Below are positions 12,232 through 24,415 of a stretch of 64,000 nt of DNA, piece after piece. This DNA comes from Echinometra lucunter (lineage: Eukaryota > Echinodermata > Echinoidea > Camarodonta > Echinometridae): assembly GCA_029962745.1 (NCBI GenBank), contig CM057165.1:20820745-20884744 (forward strand), written 5' to 3'. Within the stretch, counting starts at the first letter, position 1. Each line of letters opens with the position of its first letter. The translations under genes and the position numbers were made by a program. The notes beneath the pieces were generated by a model. It was not told the DNA's origin. It worked only from the letters and a program-made list of their open reading frames with translations, and did not search any database.

Positions 12232-12663
12232 CTATATATTAAAGTCCCCAGTTTTCTGCGATACGGAAAACGGTAAAATTTCACGGAATTTGGGAAGAAC
12301 ATGGAATTCATGGAATTTCTCTGAAAATGCGATTTTTCAGGCCCCCAAAAATTGAATCACGCAAAATACAGTGAAAATCATGAAAAATAAAGCAAAATCC
12401 AATCAAACAAAACCGTGCATCAGCGGAAAATCTGGATCAAACCTGATCGCAGTGTTTAGCTTGTGTTCGCCAAGCTTTATGTGCATACTGCAGTGGGTGT
12501 ATATTAGGGTAATTTACGTTTTTCTAAGATTCTTACTATTTACAATTGATTTATCATATGTTTTGTACATGTTACCGAAGAACACGGAATTTGAAGTTTA
12601 GAACACCGAAGAACACGGAATTTGCATTTTAGAAAACGGAAAACTGGGGACTTTACTATATAT
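12232..12663. mobile_element. 416-bp MITE with 8-bp target duplication (hAT-like)
   Basis: The element spans 12240-12655. Its ends are inverted repeats: TAAAGTCCCCAGTTTTC on the left and its complement GAAAACTGGGGACTTTA on the right. It is bracketed by a perfect 8-bp direct repeat CTATATAT (12232-12239 and 12656-12663). An 8-bp duplication is characteristic of hAT transposons. The interior has no transposase and shows two copies of GAAGAACACGGAATTTG near the right end. It is non-autonomous, and the intact target duplication points to a relatively recent insertion. Confidence 0.85.
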
Positions 12664-13659
12664 CCATTCTCACACAGCCAACATACATGAAATTCAAACA
12701 AAAGTTGCTGCCTGATGGAGAACTCATATGGTCCAACATTTCAAGCCACAAGACATTTGATTATATGGCTTTGGGTTTTCAGGAGCGATGCGCAACACTG
12801 TTTGTAGAAAAGTTGCACTCTGATTGTGGCTATACCGAATGTCCGCTTTTGGAAAATTATGATAAAGGCAATAGTTAAAGGACTAACTATTTAGGTACAA
12901 AAAACTTAAAACTAAAACCTGTAAAACAAAAATCTTTACATCAATGTAAATGTACAGTTCGGCCCAAAATTTTACCAAAACCTGTATGAAAGCAGTTTTC
13001 CTCACATTTTCGAATCATATAATTCCAACTATAATCATATGTCTTCGGGTGTTTTTTACTTATTTATTTATTTATTATTTTTTTTTTTTTTGGGGGGGGG
13101 GAGGAGGGATGTATAAATTTTTTAAGGAGTGAAGTTCAGAAAAAACGAGGACATTCTTGTTCTCTTCCAGGAAAACTCTTCGGCCCAACGTATAGGAAAA
13201 TAAAAAGTATTTTTGTTTTGTCAGAATCATATTTGATTTCATAAATTTCATGCCTATTAGTTAACGCTGACACTACTACAAGAACTCAAAAGTGAAATCA
13301 ATATCACAATTATTTATATTTACATTTATAGCTTCGGGAATTCCGACACGTATAATACAAGAGTCCCGTGCTTGAGCATAAGGTTAGCTATAAATCCCTC
13401 ATGTTTCTCGAGTAAGATATGCTCTCCGATGTGTGCGCATTATCATGAGAAGGCGCTCAATCAAAGCATGAAACCGTGGGATTTCGACAAATAAAGATAT
13501 TCTATGAGAAAATTGTGCCGATTCTGAATTATAGGTATTTTCATGATGTTGACAAAGCGTGTCGTCTAGCATGTGGTTACAAGCACATATTTCCTCGCTT
13601 CACTTCCACACGCACCAGGATACATACTTTAATTGCGTCTCTTTATTTTCACCGAAATT

Positions 13660-14340
13660 TCCTCCTCTCTCTCTCTCTCTCTCTGTTATGCTCCATCTCT
13701 CTTCTTATGTTTGTATGTCTTCATAGTCACTATCTCGCTGTTCATTCTTCCACATCTGAATTCCCAGTGTGATAGATGACTTTTAAATTTCCAGCTACAT
13801 CTGCATCTATCTGTTCGTGGGTGTCTTGATCTTCCTATCCTCGTTTTTTCCTTTTCTCTTCCCCTCTCTCCTTCTCTCTCTTCCCCTCTTTCATCAAAAC
13901 ACATCATACCACGGGTTCTCCAGATCCCTCTGTCTATCTATCTTCTGCTTTATTCCCTCTTTTTCATTTTCCTCTTCTTCATCTCCTCCTCCTTTCCTCA
14001 CTTTTCCTATGTAAATATCATCACGCTTTTCCTTTCCAATGCCCTTTACACTTCCTCCGTCTTTGCACTCATTCAACGTATCGAAAATGGTCTATATTGA
14101 CCACTAAGCTGTAAGAAACTTAAGGTAAGAATGAGATAAGTTTTCTCATATTCTTTAAGTAACAGCTGAACCATCGGGTATCAAGGTATCAGGTGCATTG
14201 GCCTTGCTCATCGTGTTTGGATCTCACACCCTTTTCTCGCTCTTCTCCTCCATCCTTCTCTTCCTGTTTTTTCCCCTCTTCTTCGTCTGCCTTCATATTC
14301 TTTTTCTTTTCTTCTTCTTCTCCTCCTCCTCTTATCGTTC
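13660..14340. repeat. Pyrimidine-rich low-complexity region
   Basis: CT-rich on the plus strand, with (CT)n at 13669-13684 and long TCTTCC/CCTCTT mixtures at 13840-14010 and 14230-14340. Serine/leucine-rich open frames here are compositional. The block is interrupted by one copy of the duplicated segment at 14100-14225. Confidence 0.8.
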
Positions 14341-14567
14341 TCCTCTTTATCATTCAATATGCGTATCTTAACACAATCTCTCCCTGTTGTCTTAATTCAT
14401 ACTCATTATCTCGGTCTTTTCCGTCGCAATTAAAGTTGCCTTCAAAATACTGCATTGATCACCGAGCTTTAAGAAACTTAAGGTAAGTATTCTTTAAATA
14501 ACAAGCGACCCCTCAGGTATCAGATAACAGGTGCACTGGCCTTTCTCATCCTGTTTGGATCCCTCAG
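14100..14567. repeat. Direct repeat pair, 360 bp apart
   Basis: 14100-14225 and 14460-14567 share AAGAAACTTAAGGTAAG, then TTCTTTAA, GGTATCA, CAGGTGCA and TGTTTGGATC in order. Copy 1 has about 21 extra bases. Both are preceded by pyrimidine-rich sequence, so the full unit may be about 360 bp. Confidence 0.75.
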
Positions 14568-15219
14568 AACAAATCCCAGAGGAAACCGGTAAAAGGGTGC
14601 TACCCCAGTTAGAGGTACCCCTGTAAACACTGCTGCAAGATTGCTATCTCACTGAAAAGTGAGCTTAAAATTTGCGAGCTAGAACACGAAAATTTCAAGA
14701 AATTTCATGCTCTAACTTACCTGGAAGATGTACAGAAGAAAGTCGCATTTTTAAAAACACATCAAATGTTATCGACCTGTTGAGAATACATGTACTTTTC
14801 TAGCATATAGCTTTCAGGTAAGATCGATATAAAGGGGGAAATGGCAGAGGTGATCCTACAGGGTAAGAAGGGAAGTACAGACGAATTGGACTTGATGGAT
14901 ATGACTTATCATATTATACAGACAGAATCTGATATTTGAAAGAAAGATTTTTCTCTGCAGAGGCGGCATGGACATTGCTCTTTAAAGAGTGTAAAAAACA
15001 CCACTCCAAATTCAACAGCTTCAATACACGTCAGCTTGGACTGTCTAAAGAGGTCGTTTTGTTCAGCATGTCCAGGTTAATTTCAACATTGTGATAATCT
15101 GTCTGCTCCTTTCTTATTTCTATATTTTATATCTAACTACATAAACATGATAAAGGGCGATTCCGATCTTTGGTACGACCACTGAACAATGGCAGGGATA
15201 TCATTACAACACATGTAAT

Positions 15220-15583
15220 AATGATAATATTATTCTGGATTGTTATAGCGCCTAATACTTGTAATACATCTCTCTGATGTCTCTAAGCGCTTTACAGAAA
15301 TATTACCCCGGTCATCGGATTCAGGCCTGCCCGCACACAATGTATGCACCTTCTCCTCTCCCTAGGGAGCATTCCAGCCAGGCGCCTTGCGCTGGCGCTC
15401 ACAATGCTAAACAAATCACAAGGACTTTCGCATCCTACCGGATACCCACTTAACACCTGGTTGCAGAGCAGCAAATGTATGATTCATTCTGGACAAAGGA
15501 CATTACTGCCGCGAGGGGATTCGAATTCGGACCACGAGATCCACAGTCCAGTAACATATCCACTATAGACCAGGACACCTCCA
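15220..15583 (-). mobile_element. tRNA-derived SINE, family A (near full length)
   Basis: Read on the minus strand, the head at 15583 contains an A-box-like TGGTCTATAGTGGATA and, about 45 bases on, a B-box-like GAATTCGAATCCCC, as expected of a tRNA promoter. The body (AAGCGCTTTACAG on the plus strand) ends in an AAT-rich tail near 15220. The same sequence recurs at 48380-48752, with shorter pieces at 44512-44650 and 50217-50330. No protein is encoded. Confidence 0.75.
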
Positions 15584-16204
15584 ACCCCCCCCCCCCAAAA
15601 AAAAAAAGAAAAAGAAAAAAGGATGATGATAACGTCATGAAATTTTCATTCAGGGATTAAATAAGGGGATAAAAGTTTAAAGAATTATGTAATGCAGGAA
15701 GCATTGGGGTACGGATTGCCCCGGGATTGCCCTAAAGACAGAATAATGACGGAAATGTCGAATTTGAATTTTAGGCCGGGCATGACGGCCTACACCTGAA
15801 GCATATTCAATCATTTCCTGAGCTTTCCTCAGATAGTGATGGATGAGAGAAAAAGGCGGGAAAGCTGTTGCTAAATGACGTGTGTGTGTATGTGTTTTGC
15901 CCGAGTCGTCTGCTTGTGTGAGATGGTTTGAGGAGACAGGGAGAGAAAGAGAGAGAAGAAATGAGAGAATCAAGTTCAACGACCCGGCTGTACATGTACT
16001 CCCATGTGTTAAGGAGAACACTTACCTTAAGATGTGTAAAGTGTGGGTAGTTCAGAAGAACACTTCTAGAAACACTGGAATTCAGTGCAATTTATTTCAA
16101 CATTTTTCCATATTCTATCGTGACACACATTACACATATCATACTTCAAAAAGTGCGTTAAAAATATTGTGAAAAGGCATTTAATTCACAAGGAAATGCA
16201 AAAT

Positions 16205-16243
<39 letters not shown>

Positions 16244-17800
16244 AAGATGTGTACTTTTTGAAAAAATAAGAACCGTTCATACGTTCATGCTGCTCGTTAG
16301 ACATGTAAGATCACAATATTTTGCTGCTGTGGACGAGTCGGGGGGGGGGGGGGGGGGAGGGGGAGAAGTAAATTAATGACATTGCAGTCGTCCATAATTT
16401 TCTCGAGATTATTTCCAAATCCCTACAGCACTGTGGCGCTTCACGTGTTGTTATAGATATTTAGATTCATTTAATTTCAAGAGTGCTGGGAAACAATTCA
16501 AACAGCTTTAAATTTCAGTCCATGACTAACATGGACTCGAATGGGAATGGAACTGAAAACATGACCAAAGTCAGACAACAACAGTTATTGACCAAATTTT
16601 ATTTTTCTTGAAATGATGAGGGCTTGCAAACGGCATTGGGTATTGATTATAATCCTAGAATTATGCTCTTCTCAAAACTTGAGTGATCGCTAACGCACTC
16701 CTCGGGGAATGGAAATAAAAACAGAGTTGGAAATAAAAACAGAGTTGGAAAAAAAATCACTCGATATATTCTCTCAATATCCACTCCTAAACAAGTGATC
16801 TCTGACGTGACTATCGAGGGTGGGGGAGTGAAAATTGAGTAAAACTTCCCTCTTCTGTTTTTCGAGGGTAATCTTAATGGAAAAGCTCATAATAAATCCA
16901 CCTACGATTACTGTACTCATTGCCATATGAAATGAAACGTGTCTCATAATTACAGGTGCGTAGCTAACACAAATGAGATGGCGGTCGCAGGAGCCAAATT
17001 TAGTTTTCAAGTAGGAGTGAAGTGGAAACGGAAATTAGCAGTATTTGGTTCCTATCCTAAAGTAATCAGTCTCTACATGGCAGTATGTTGAGGTACTTAA
17101 TGCATATGATGTACTGGCCTACGGGTTAAAGGTACATGTATATGATAGTAAAATAATAAATATTAAACATCAGCCGTGGAAGTAAACCATTTTGTTCCAA
17201 TTTCTAACGCGTTACATACCCTTTACAACCTGGTCTAAAAGTAAGGCACTTAAAATTCAACCTAAAGATTTGTTTCTGCAGAGATAGTACTCAGGGTGGG
17301 ACAGGTTTACCCCCGATGTATGCAGGCAGAGGCAGAAATTTGATCAAAAGATACATTTTTAGGAGCGCCTAAAAGAGCTGCGAATGTCTGAAATATTGTT
17401 TTCTAACGGGGGAGGGGGGGCAGTAATGTTGCTTTCGCCCCCAGTTTTCTATGCGCCGCCCAGCCCATACTCTTCCGAAACTTCTGAATGCCATCTGACG
17501 ATCAATTGGCCATATTATCATTTGAAAGGCTGTATACACAAAAGCATATTATAAAATCATGATAATGTGATCAGCACAAGATATTTGAAAACCTTTTCGA
17601 TTTGGTATGAACTAGATGTAAACTAGGAAACATAGTTATACATGATTGTATTGATATTCCAACCGCAATATCGTGCAAAGGAGTGGAGCATGACAATGTG
17701 GAACTATTGTACCACTGCAATGTGGCGAACAATGATAAACATAAAACCTTTGTCACACTAACGAGACCGATACCAACACGACAACAAACCGATCAAACAT
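15584..17800. other. Intergenic DNA with simple repeats
   Basis: C-run/A-run junction at 15583-15607, (CT)n at 16208-16243, G run at 16340-16357, and a 19-bp tandem duplication (GGAAATAAAAACAGAGTTG, twice) at 16709-16747. No gene recognised. Confidence 0.5.
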
Positions 17801-20800
17801 TACGTTACCGAGAATGACCAAGGATCGGTCTGTTTGGAATCGGAATGGAGATGGTATGGCGGTATGACTGGGGTATGACATACTGGGTTATTTCGCGTGT
17901 TGAAGAGCTGCCAAGATACACTGAAAGGGCAGCTTCAACAAAACCGCACGGTAGTCGACCTCATTTATGTTAGACTTTATCAAATGAGTAAATAAATCAG
18001 TACTCAACCATATATACAAATGTCAGATATCTCGCTGCCGCTCATCCATAATCTGATAATAATCTGGGGGCAAAAAAAAATAGTTGAAAGTTACTAATGA
18101 ATTTAGATGTTTCAAGGTAACCCCGTTGTTGAGCATTTAGTATGCTCAGAAATCATGGAAACAAATTCATCAGCCCAGTTTCACCAAATTTAATGTGGGA
18201 GGGTGGGGTATTATGTACATACATTGTCATGTCTTTATAGTCAACAGAAATATTGCAAAAGTAGAAGCAAAAATATTGCAAAATTAGAAACAAAAATATT
18301 GAAATAAAATCATGCTGACTGCATTGTAATTGCATTCACCACTATGTTTAACGAAGAAAACTTGAAATTTCGTCCGTCTGGTAAAATAGCATCTGATTCT
18401 GCTGGTATTCAGGTCAAGTTAAGAAATGCGTGCTCGTTGTCTTTCTACTTGATGGGGTTTGCCTTGGACAATATTCATCGCCAGGGTCGACGATGACATA
18501 TGTTATGCGTCAATGACCACCGTTACGACGAAACTGACCACGATATGATAATCACGTAACATTGCGATCAACTAAAATGTTCATCCTCTTTATGTATTTA
18601 CAGGAGCGAAAACCATGCGAATGAACAGTCAATTCAGGTTTTTATCGTTCTTTCTGTGTGTGATGTGTTTTAATTTTTCTTTGAATAAGAGCGCTGAAAA
18701 CTAATAAACAAAGACGTTAAAAGCAGAGCCCATATGTCAAACGCACGAATCAAGGCAGGGTGGGAATGTACGCTTATTTTTATCCCTTGAAATAGTAGTA
18801 AAAATAATGATGAAGTCATCTCTGATATTCAGCCTCAAAAAAATATTACTTTTTACATTTACACAAAAACGTGATCAGGAATATTATTTTGAACTGCATC
18901 CGCTGTTTAAAGCTGAGTGAATTCCCGACTAAGCTGTGTTCTATAACATGTGACCTCTATCACGTCTATCACACTTTGTTTTTCTAGTATATACCGCCAC
19001 TTATCTTCTTTGTTGAAATCGCCCCATTTTTTCAAATGAATCAAGCAGCATTGCGTTCCGTATTGAATACTATGTTTCCATTAGCCGATATCTAGGTCAA
19101 GGGAAATGTGAAGACAATTTCTAAGAACGTAATCAGATTAATAAGGACCAACGTTAGGTTAGGGTAACCAGAGTTTACAAAGGGTGATATCATTGTCAGA
19201 AATTCAATAACCATGATAATCAGTCTTATTCTTAACAGCCTACGTGGTCTGGTAATTCTAAATGCCTGAACATTTTAAAAACCGTAAAATTAGTTGCATT
19301 TTATCTTTATCGGTAGTGAAGGTCAATCCTTGTTCGTTGGAGACATCCTTCACAAAATGTTATACTGTGTAGGCTTATGAATCCTGACCAATGACATTGC
19401 GACAGTCTTATCTAAAAAAAAAAAGACAAAGACAAATACAAAAAAGAAGGGGAAAAAAAGAAAGAAAAAGAAACTGAAATCTAATTCAGTAATTTAGCTG
19501 CAGTATGAAACTATTATAACAATTTGTCATTAATAATTTAACTATGGGCTATGTATGCGCTATACAATGGCCCAGGAAAATGGACAAGTAACACCGGCTG
19601 TATTGTTTTGTTTGGTTTATTTTATCGCCTATTTTACTACATATACAAGTACAGTTGGCCAGGGCTGATATTGAAAAGAACGATGTCCCATACATTTTTT
19701 TTATCATAACCCCAAATGACACCGGTACCTTATGTTACATGTAGAACATATCGCATAGCACTGCCTAAGTCTATCTGGCAGGTGGGAATGATCCTCTATA
19801 GAAGTATTACTAGACTAGTTGAGGTTGGTTGGCCAAAAGCAATACAAGATAAAAACGAAGCATTCCATGCATTTAAAAAAGGCCGTTCCAATGGCATAGA
19901 TCAAATGAAAAGAGGCATACTAAGATTTATGTGCATTCAGTCGAATTATAATAGTACATTTATCAATATTATGTAGACTTGATGTGGAGGGGAGGGCATA
20001 AATCTCATTCTCCAGGCGAAATAGGTTGGTGGGGTGTTCCATACCATGGGCCAACATCAAAATCTAAGAAGCCGATATGAATTTGCTTTCAGGAGAAAAC
20101 AAGAGAATGAAGTAAAAAGGAAAACTGGAAGTAAAAAATCCGACTTCACAATTTGATTCAGTAGGACGACAGGTTGTTAAGAGTTTTAACTAACAGACTA
20201 CGGTTCTATTTCATGATTATATAGGAGGCTTGAGAAATTCATCATATTTCATTTTGACTAAGCTAGCTGTATCTTAGGTACAGTTTTCATGCGAGAACGA
20301 AACGTATATAGCGTCATTGCTGTTGGAAAGACGCTGACTCTGAAATATGAACAAGCAACAAATTCATGCCTTGATGAAAGTCCTTTTAAAATTAATGAAT
20401 AAAGCAGCTGAAATAAAGTCCTGAAACACGGATCATAAAGACTAATGTTCGTCAGTTACAAATGGCTAGCTACAAATTTTCTACCTTTTATATTGAGGAA
20501 AATAAGTGTTATCAATTTTAATAGTTTGTCATCAGAATTAGTCACAGTCCGCCAATACATGTTCATGTCCTCTACATGTGGTACAAAAAAGACTGTTATC
20601 GAATGCATAACATCAATTATCTGATTAGCAGTGATTAGGAAGGTTTAAATTGGGCATTGCCTAGACTTACACTTTTGAAAATTAGACAGGACGTAGTACG
20701 AAAAAAACTGGAGGATGATGGATGAATGCTTACTAGTCATGTAAAGAATATTACGAATTAAACATATCAAATTATGGAAAGGAAACCCGTGATTCTGTTC

Positions 20801-22590
20801 ACCGAAGTTTGTGTTGCGTTCAACTGTTTTGTGAACTATGTAAGATGGGCTTTTCTCGCTCACAAATGTGCTTGATCGTTGAGCTTAGATTTTCCCATAG
20901 TGGTTTCAAAAGAGGTTCTACACTAATATGTCTCTATTCGTAACCACAATTGGTTCTTATAAAGCTCTTTCACAATGCTGCATATTCCAGGTTTCGTTCG
21001 GTTAGAGTACTGCATGTTTCTGAGGAACTCTTACAATCCCTATCAAAAGCTTTCTTGAAAAACGTTTACTTGGTGACAAAATGGGGGAAGCCTGGAAATT
21101 CTACGCTGCGGTAAATACCTACTTCCCCTTTAGGGGGAATTCCAAGGGTTTCTACTCTCACAGTATCTCTCAATAATTGCAAGAGGCATTTTTTACAATT
21201 TTCTGTGGTAGGTCTACGGGGCGGGGCGCGGGGGGGGGGGGGGGGGGAATCGCTTGGTCCTCACCCTTTGTTTCTTTTCATAATGCTTCTAATTTTTTTT
21301 CGCTTGTCAGGCTTTTTGGGAAAGCGGATACCCAATTCATGCAAAAACGTAGATCCGCCACTGATGTAATTTTTCTCTGCACGCCACTGCAGATCACTGA
21401 AACAAATGAATAGAGTAAGAAGCCACAGGAGAGATCCCGTTTCGCATGGGATGATCCCAGGCGTTTCTAACCCGATTTCACATACAAACTTTACAGGAGG
21501 TCAACCCGCATTGAAAAATATCACTTTGTTGGTATCACTTTGTTGGTATATTTGCCAGTGCATTTATGATATTTTGAAGCACGGAGTTCCATGTCTGGTG
21601 CAACCCCTTTCATACTGCACATGCAACATCCCTCTTCTCCAGCCCCCTCCCCCCCCCCCCCCGGTAAAGCTCCCTACAGACCTGTATGTCTGCCAAGGAT
21701 ATGTGCCTCATTAGCCTCAGACATACGTGCGATTGTGCCCTGTACTCCTTCTTCTGTTACGTAGGAAATTAGACATCTATAGGGAAATTTCCTTAGTTAA
21801 TCAAACCTGGTTATCCTGAAAAGTGTGCTACAGGTTTTCCTCCCCCTTATATATTCGAAAAAAAAATAAATCCTAGCCAAGTTTGGAACACTTACTGGCA
21901 CACATTCAACCGATAAATGAAATAAACATTTGACAACTGAAAAAGAGGTTATAGGCGCTATGGCACACTTCCCGTAGACAATGCGTTCGGGTTAACTGAG
22001 CATAGTTTAAAGGTTCCATAGCTTTGAAAAGAACGCTACCGGTATTAAACCCCAGGTGGTCTTGAACGTGCCACCATATTCTAATAATGAAATAAAATGA
22101 ACGTTGAGCAATAAAATCAGGGTTATATGCCTTCACTTCGTGTTTAACTTGTTAATATTTTTTCGATCGTGCGGTTCCAATTGTTTGACAGAAGTGTCAT
22201 TGTCTGATAAGCCTTTATGAAAACTATATCTGAACTGCATATTCCATTGATCACTACACCAAGCAGATTTTTCGAATATTTGTATAACTCAAACGAGTTT
22301 GGAATATCACTGGTATGCGGGTAGACAAATCTCTTTGGGCAAATCCAAGAAATGCAGTCCCTTGAATATTTATGCCTGATCATGATGACTGTTTTACCAA
22401 TGAGTTATTAGTACGTGGCCCATAATATTACTTTAAATCATACAAAGAACGAGGAAAACGTTATTATGAACATTAACTAAGATACTTCGTAATGTATGGG
22501 CCACAACCAAAAATGCCTACGACTTGCCCCCATGTCATGTATGTGATGCCTATGAGAGCTAAATATATCAAGAAATATACATATATTAAA
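17801..22590. other. Intergenic DNA or long TESK intron, no exon recognised
   Basis: AT-rich sequence with an A-rich run near 19410-19475, a G run at 21230-21247, a C run at 21648-21662 and a 15-bp tandem duplication near 21518-21550 (TATCACTTTGTTGG). It should lie in the first intron of the kinase gene starting at 22870. I looked on the minus strand for the DFG, HRD and WMAPE-type kinase motifs and did not find them. Confidence 0.4.
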
Positions 22591-22600
22591 ATTTACATAC

Positions 22601-22870
22601 CTTGTACACGTCCGCGTAGAATCCTTCCCCGATCTTCTCCGCCTCAAAATCATCCCACACCGCCAACAATCCCACGGCCGCTCGAAGAGCATAGCAACTA
22701 CTTCCCGGCCTCGGCTCGGGGGTGCGTCGGGGTGAGAGTGAAGGCGTCGCTGTAGAAGAATCGGTGTCAGGAGTGGGATCAAGCCCCATGATCGTGGGCG
22801 CCACGGGGTCTTTACTGGACAGTGTGGTCCGAGCGCTACCGGCCTCCAACCCGAGACCGATGGGACGCAT
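22601..22870 (-). CDS. TESK: TESK-like dual-specificity kinase, first coding exon (partial)
   Basis: Encodes the first 90 residues of a protein kinase. Residues 1-55 are a proline/serine/threonine-rich leader. Residues 57-90 (SSCYALRAAVGLLAVWDDFE, then AEKIGEGFYADVYK) match the start of the testis-specific kinase TESK1/2 kinase domain. The glycine-rich ATP loop GEGFYADV is at 81-88. The ATG at 22868-22870 is the first in frame after a stop about 55 bases upstream. The exon ends AAG|GTATGT, a good donor in phase 0, at the same place in the domain where vertebrate TESK continues with VRHR. Known TESKs phosphorylate cofilin and regulate actin. No exon for the rest of the kinase domain (VAIK lysine, HRD, DFG) was found downstream, so the next intron is long or the copy is incomplete. 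The exon is much richer in GC and CpG than its surroundings, which fits a gene start. LIMK is a less likely alternative. Confidence 0.75.
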
Positions 22871-24060
22871 GCTGTACGGTGCACTCCTAATCCTCGGGCA
22901 AAGCCAAAAAGTTTATAGTCATATCTAAATGAGTTGTAGATGCAGTTGTGTTTGTCAGATATACTCCAGAAATCAGTTCACCACGAGCTATAAAATGAAG
23001 GATGAGAATGAATGACAATAAATGGAGGTGCATTAAGCTGCGCCCTTTCAGAAGTTCAAGAAGAATGCACTGTGATACCGAAACATGTAAACAAACGAGA
23101 TTATCATGAAATATATTCCATATGTAGCACAGTAGACTGTGATCCCCTTAATATCAGATAAGCTTTTCAGCTATTCTTATTAACCACAAAGCTGCATTTC
23201 AAAGTTCATCCATTGGCATTAGAAAACAAAAAAGCACATGACAATAATCGTGTACCCAAGTTTTTCATACTCGCTTGGTACGGGTAAGTATTTACTATTA
23301 GATGCTGTAAATCAAAGTCCAGTCATCAAATTGCAAAGGCCAATGTGACAATACTCATTTATTTATCCCAGTTTTCATGTTCACGCTCTGATAGGGTAAT
23401 ATATTTTCTCTCGATGCAGCCAGTCCATTCATCAAAACAGGGAGCAAAAAGGCCAATGTGTGTGTGTGTTTCCCCATTAACCACAACCGACAACCGTTCA
23501 GTTCAGACGACTGGTGCAAAACTGCTAGATCAAACACTGGCGCTCTCGAAAGGAAACAACGTACAAAATGGTAAACACGGTTGTAAGCTAACACGCATGC
23601 GTGGATCAAAGCGGATCCCGTTCGACCTCGGGAAGAAGGGTCAAAGTCTTCAGTTGAAATGAATCATTTTCCAAGGTTCCTCATTCTTCCGAAGGTTTGT
23701 AAATTGAATATGTTAATACTTCCCAGAATAAACTGAAAACAAGATGTATGCGACTGCATCTCCCATGTGACTCTCCCTATAGACCTATTCAATTAACTTC
23801 AGTGCTCAAAATGTTCTTTAATAATTGTGATGATCGGAACAGAAAACCTATTAGTACATGGTTACATTAGTACAGAGTAAGAAAAGAAAAACAATCATGG
23901 TTTTAAAGTATATTGCCATTGGAATTATTGTCAAGCCACTGACAGAATCCCATTCAGAAAACTTGAACAGTAACCAAACAATAATGAATAATAATGACAA
24001 TCCTGTTTACCCAGGGAGCCTCATCAGCATTAGTGCTGTTCTTTCTCAGGGCCCAACAAA
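22871..24060. other. Upstream of TESK; no further gene recognised
   Basis: The 5' untranslated region and promoter of the kinase gene should begin here, reading leftward. On the minus strand a TATAAA-like stretch lies about 45 bases upstream of the ATG (near 22912-22917). The open frames at 23345-23662 on both strands show no family resemblance. Confidence 0.35.
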
Positions 24061-24063
24061 TTA

Positions 24064-24236
24064 TTACCCCAGCTATTGCTAACTCCCCATTTACACCTGC
24101 ATGACCTGGGTCGAGTGGGGCAATTGGAGGTAAACATCTTGCCCAAGGATGTAAGCACCCAGCGAGGATCGAACCCAGGACCTATCGTATAAGATCCAAA
24201 AGCCTTCACCAACAGACCACAGTGCTCCCACAAATC
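24064..24236 (-). mobile_element. Diverged tRNA-derived SINE fragment
   Basis: Contains CCATTTACACCTGCATGACC and GGATCGAACCCAGGACC. The latter is, in reverse, a tRNA B-box (GGGTTCGATCC). The order of blocks follows that of SINE family A at 15220 and 48380, with more divergence. Confidence 0.5.
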
Positions 24237-24254
24237 TCACCTTTACCAGCAGTC

Positions 24255-24415
24255 AAGTTGTTGCTCTCCTTAGGACCCCATTGTAAATAAGCTTTCGAGC
24301 ATTCATGGGTCATCCTGTCAAGCTTTAATGAACTTCTTCTTATGTATACCATGTGCTCTTTATCACTATGTATCTGAACTTGACAAATAAATCAAATAAA
24401 AAAATCAAATCAAAA
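24255..24415 (+). mobile_element. LINE 3' untranslated remnant
   Basis: Begins AGGACCCCATTGTAAATAAG and continues through GGGTCATCCTGTCAAGC to a tail of CAAATAAATCAAAT-type repeats. The same block (GGACCCCACTGAAAATAAG, then GGGTTATCCTG) lies at 36056-36110, downstream of a recognisable reverse-transcriptase C-terminus at 35715. Two copies with a simple tail suggest a truncated non-LTR element. Confidence 0.6.

Noticed and set aside
17748..17880. Possible MITE end (TTTGTCACACTAACGAGACC)
   Set aside because: The style fits an inverted-repeat terminus, but no mirrored partner was found within the window.
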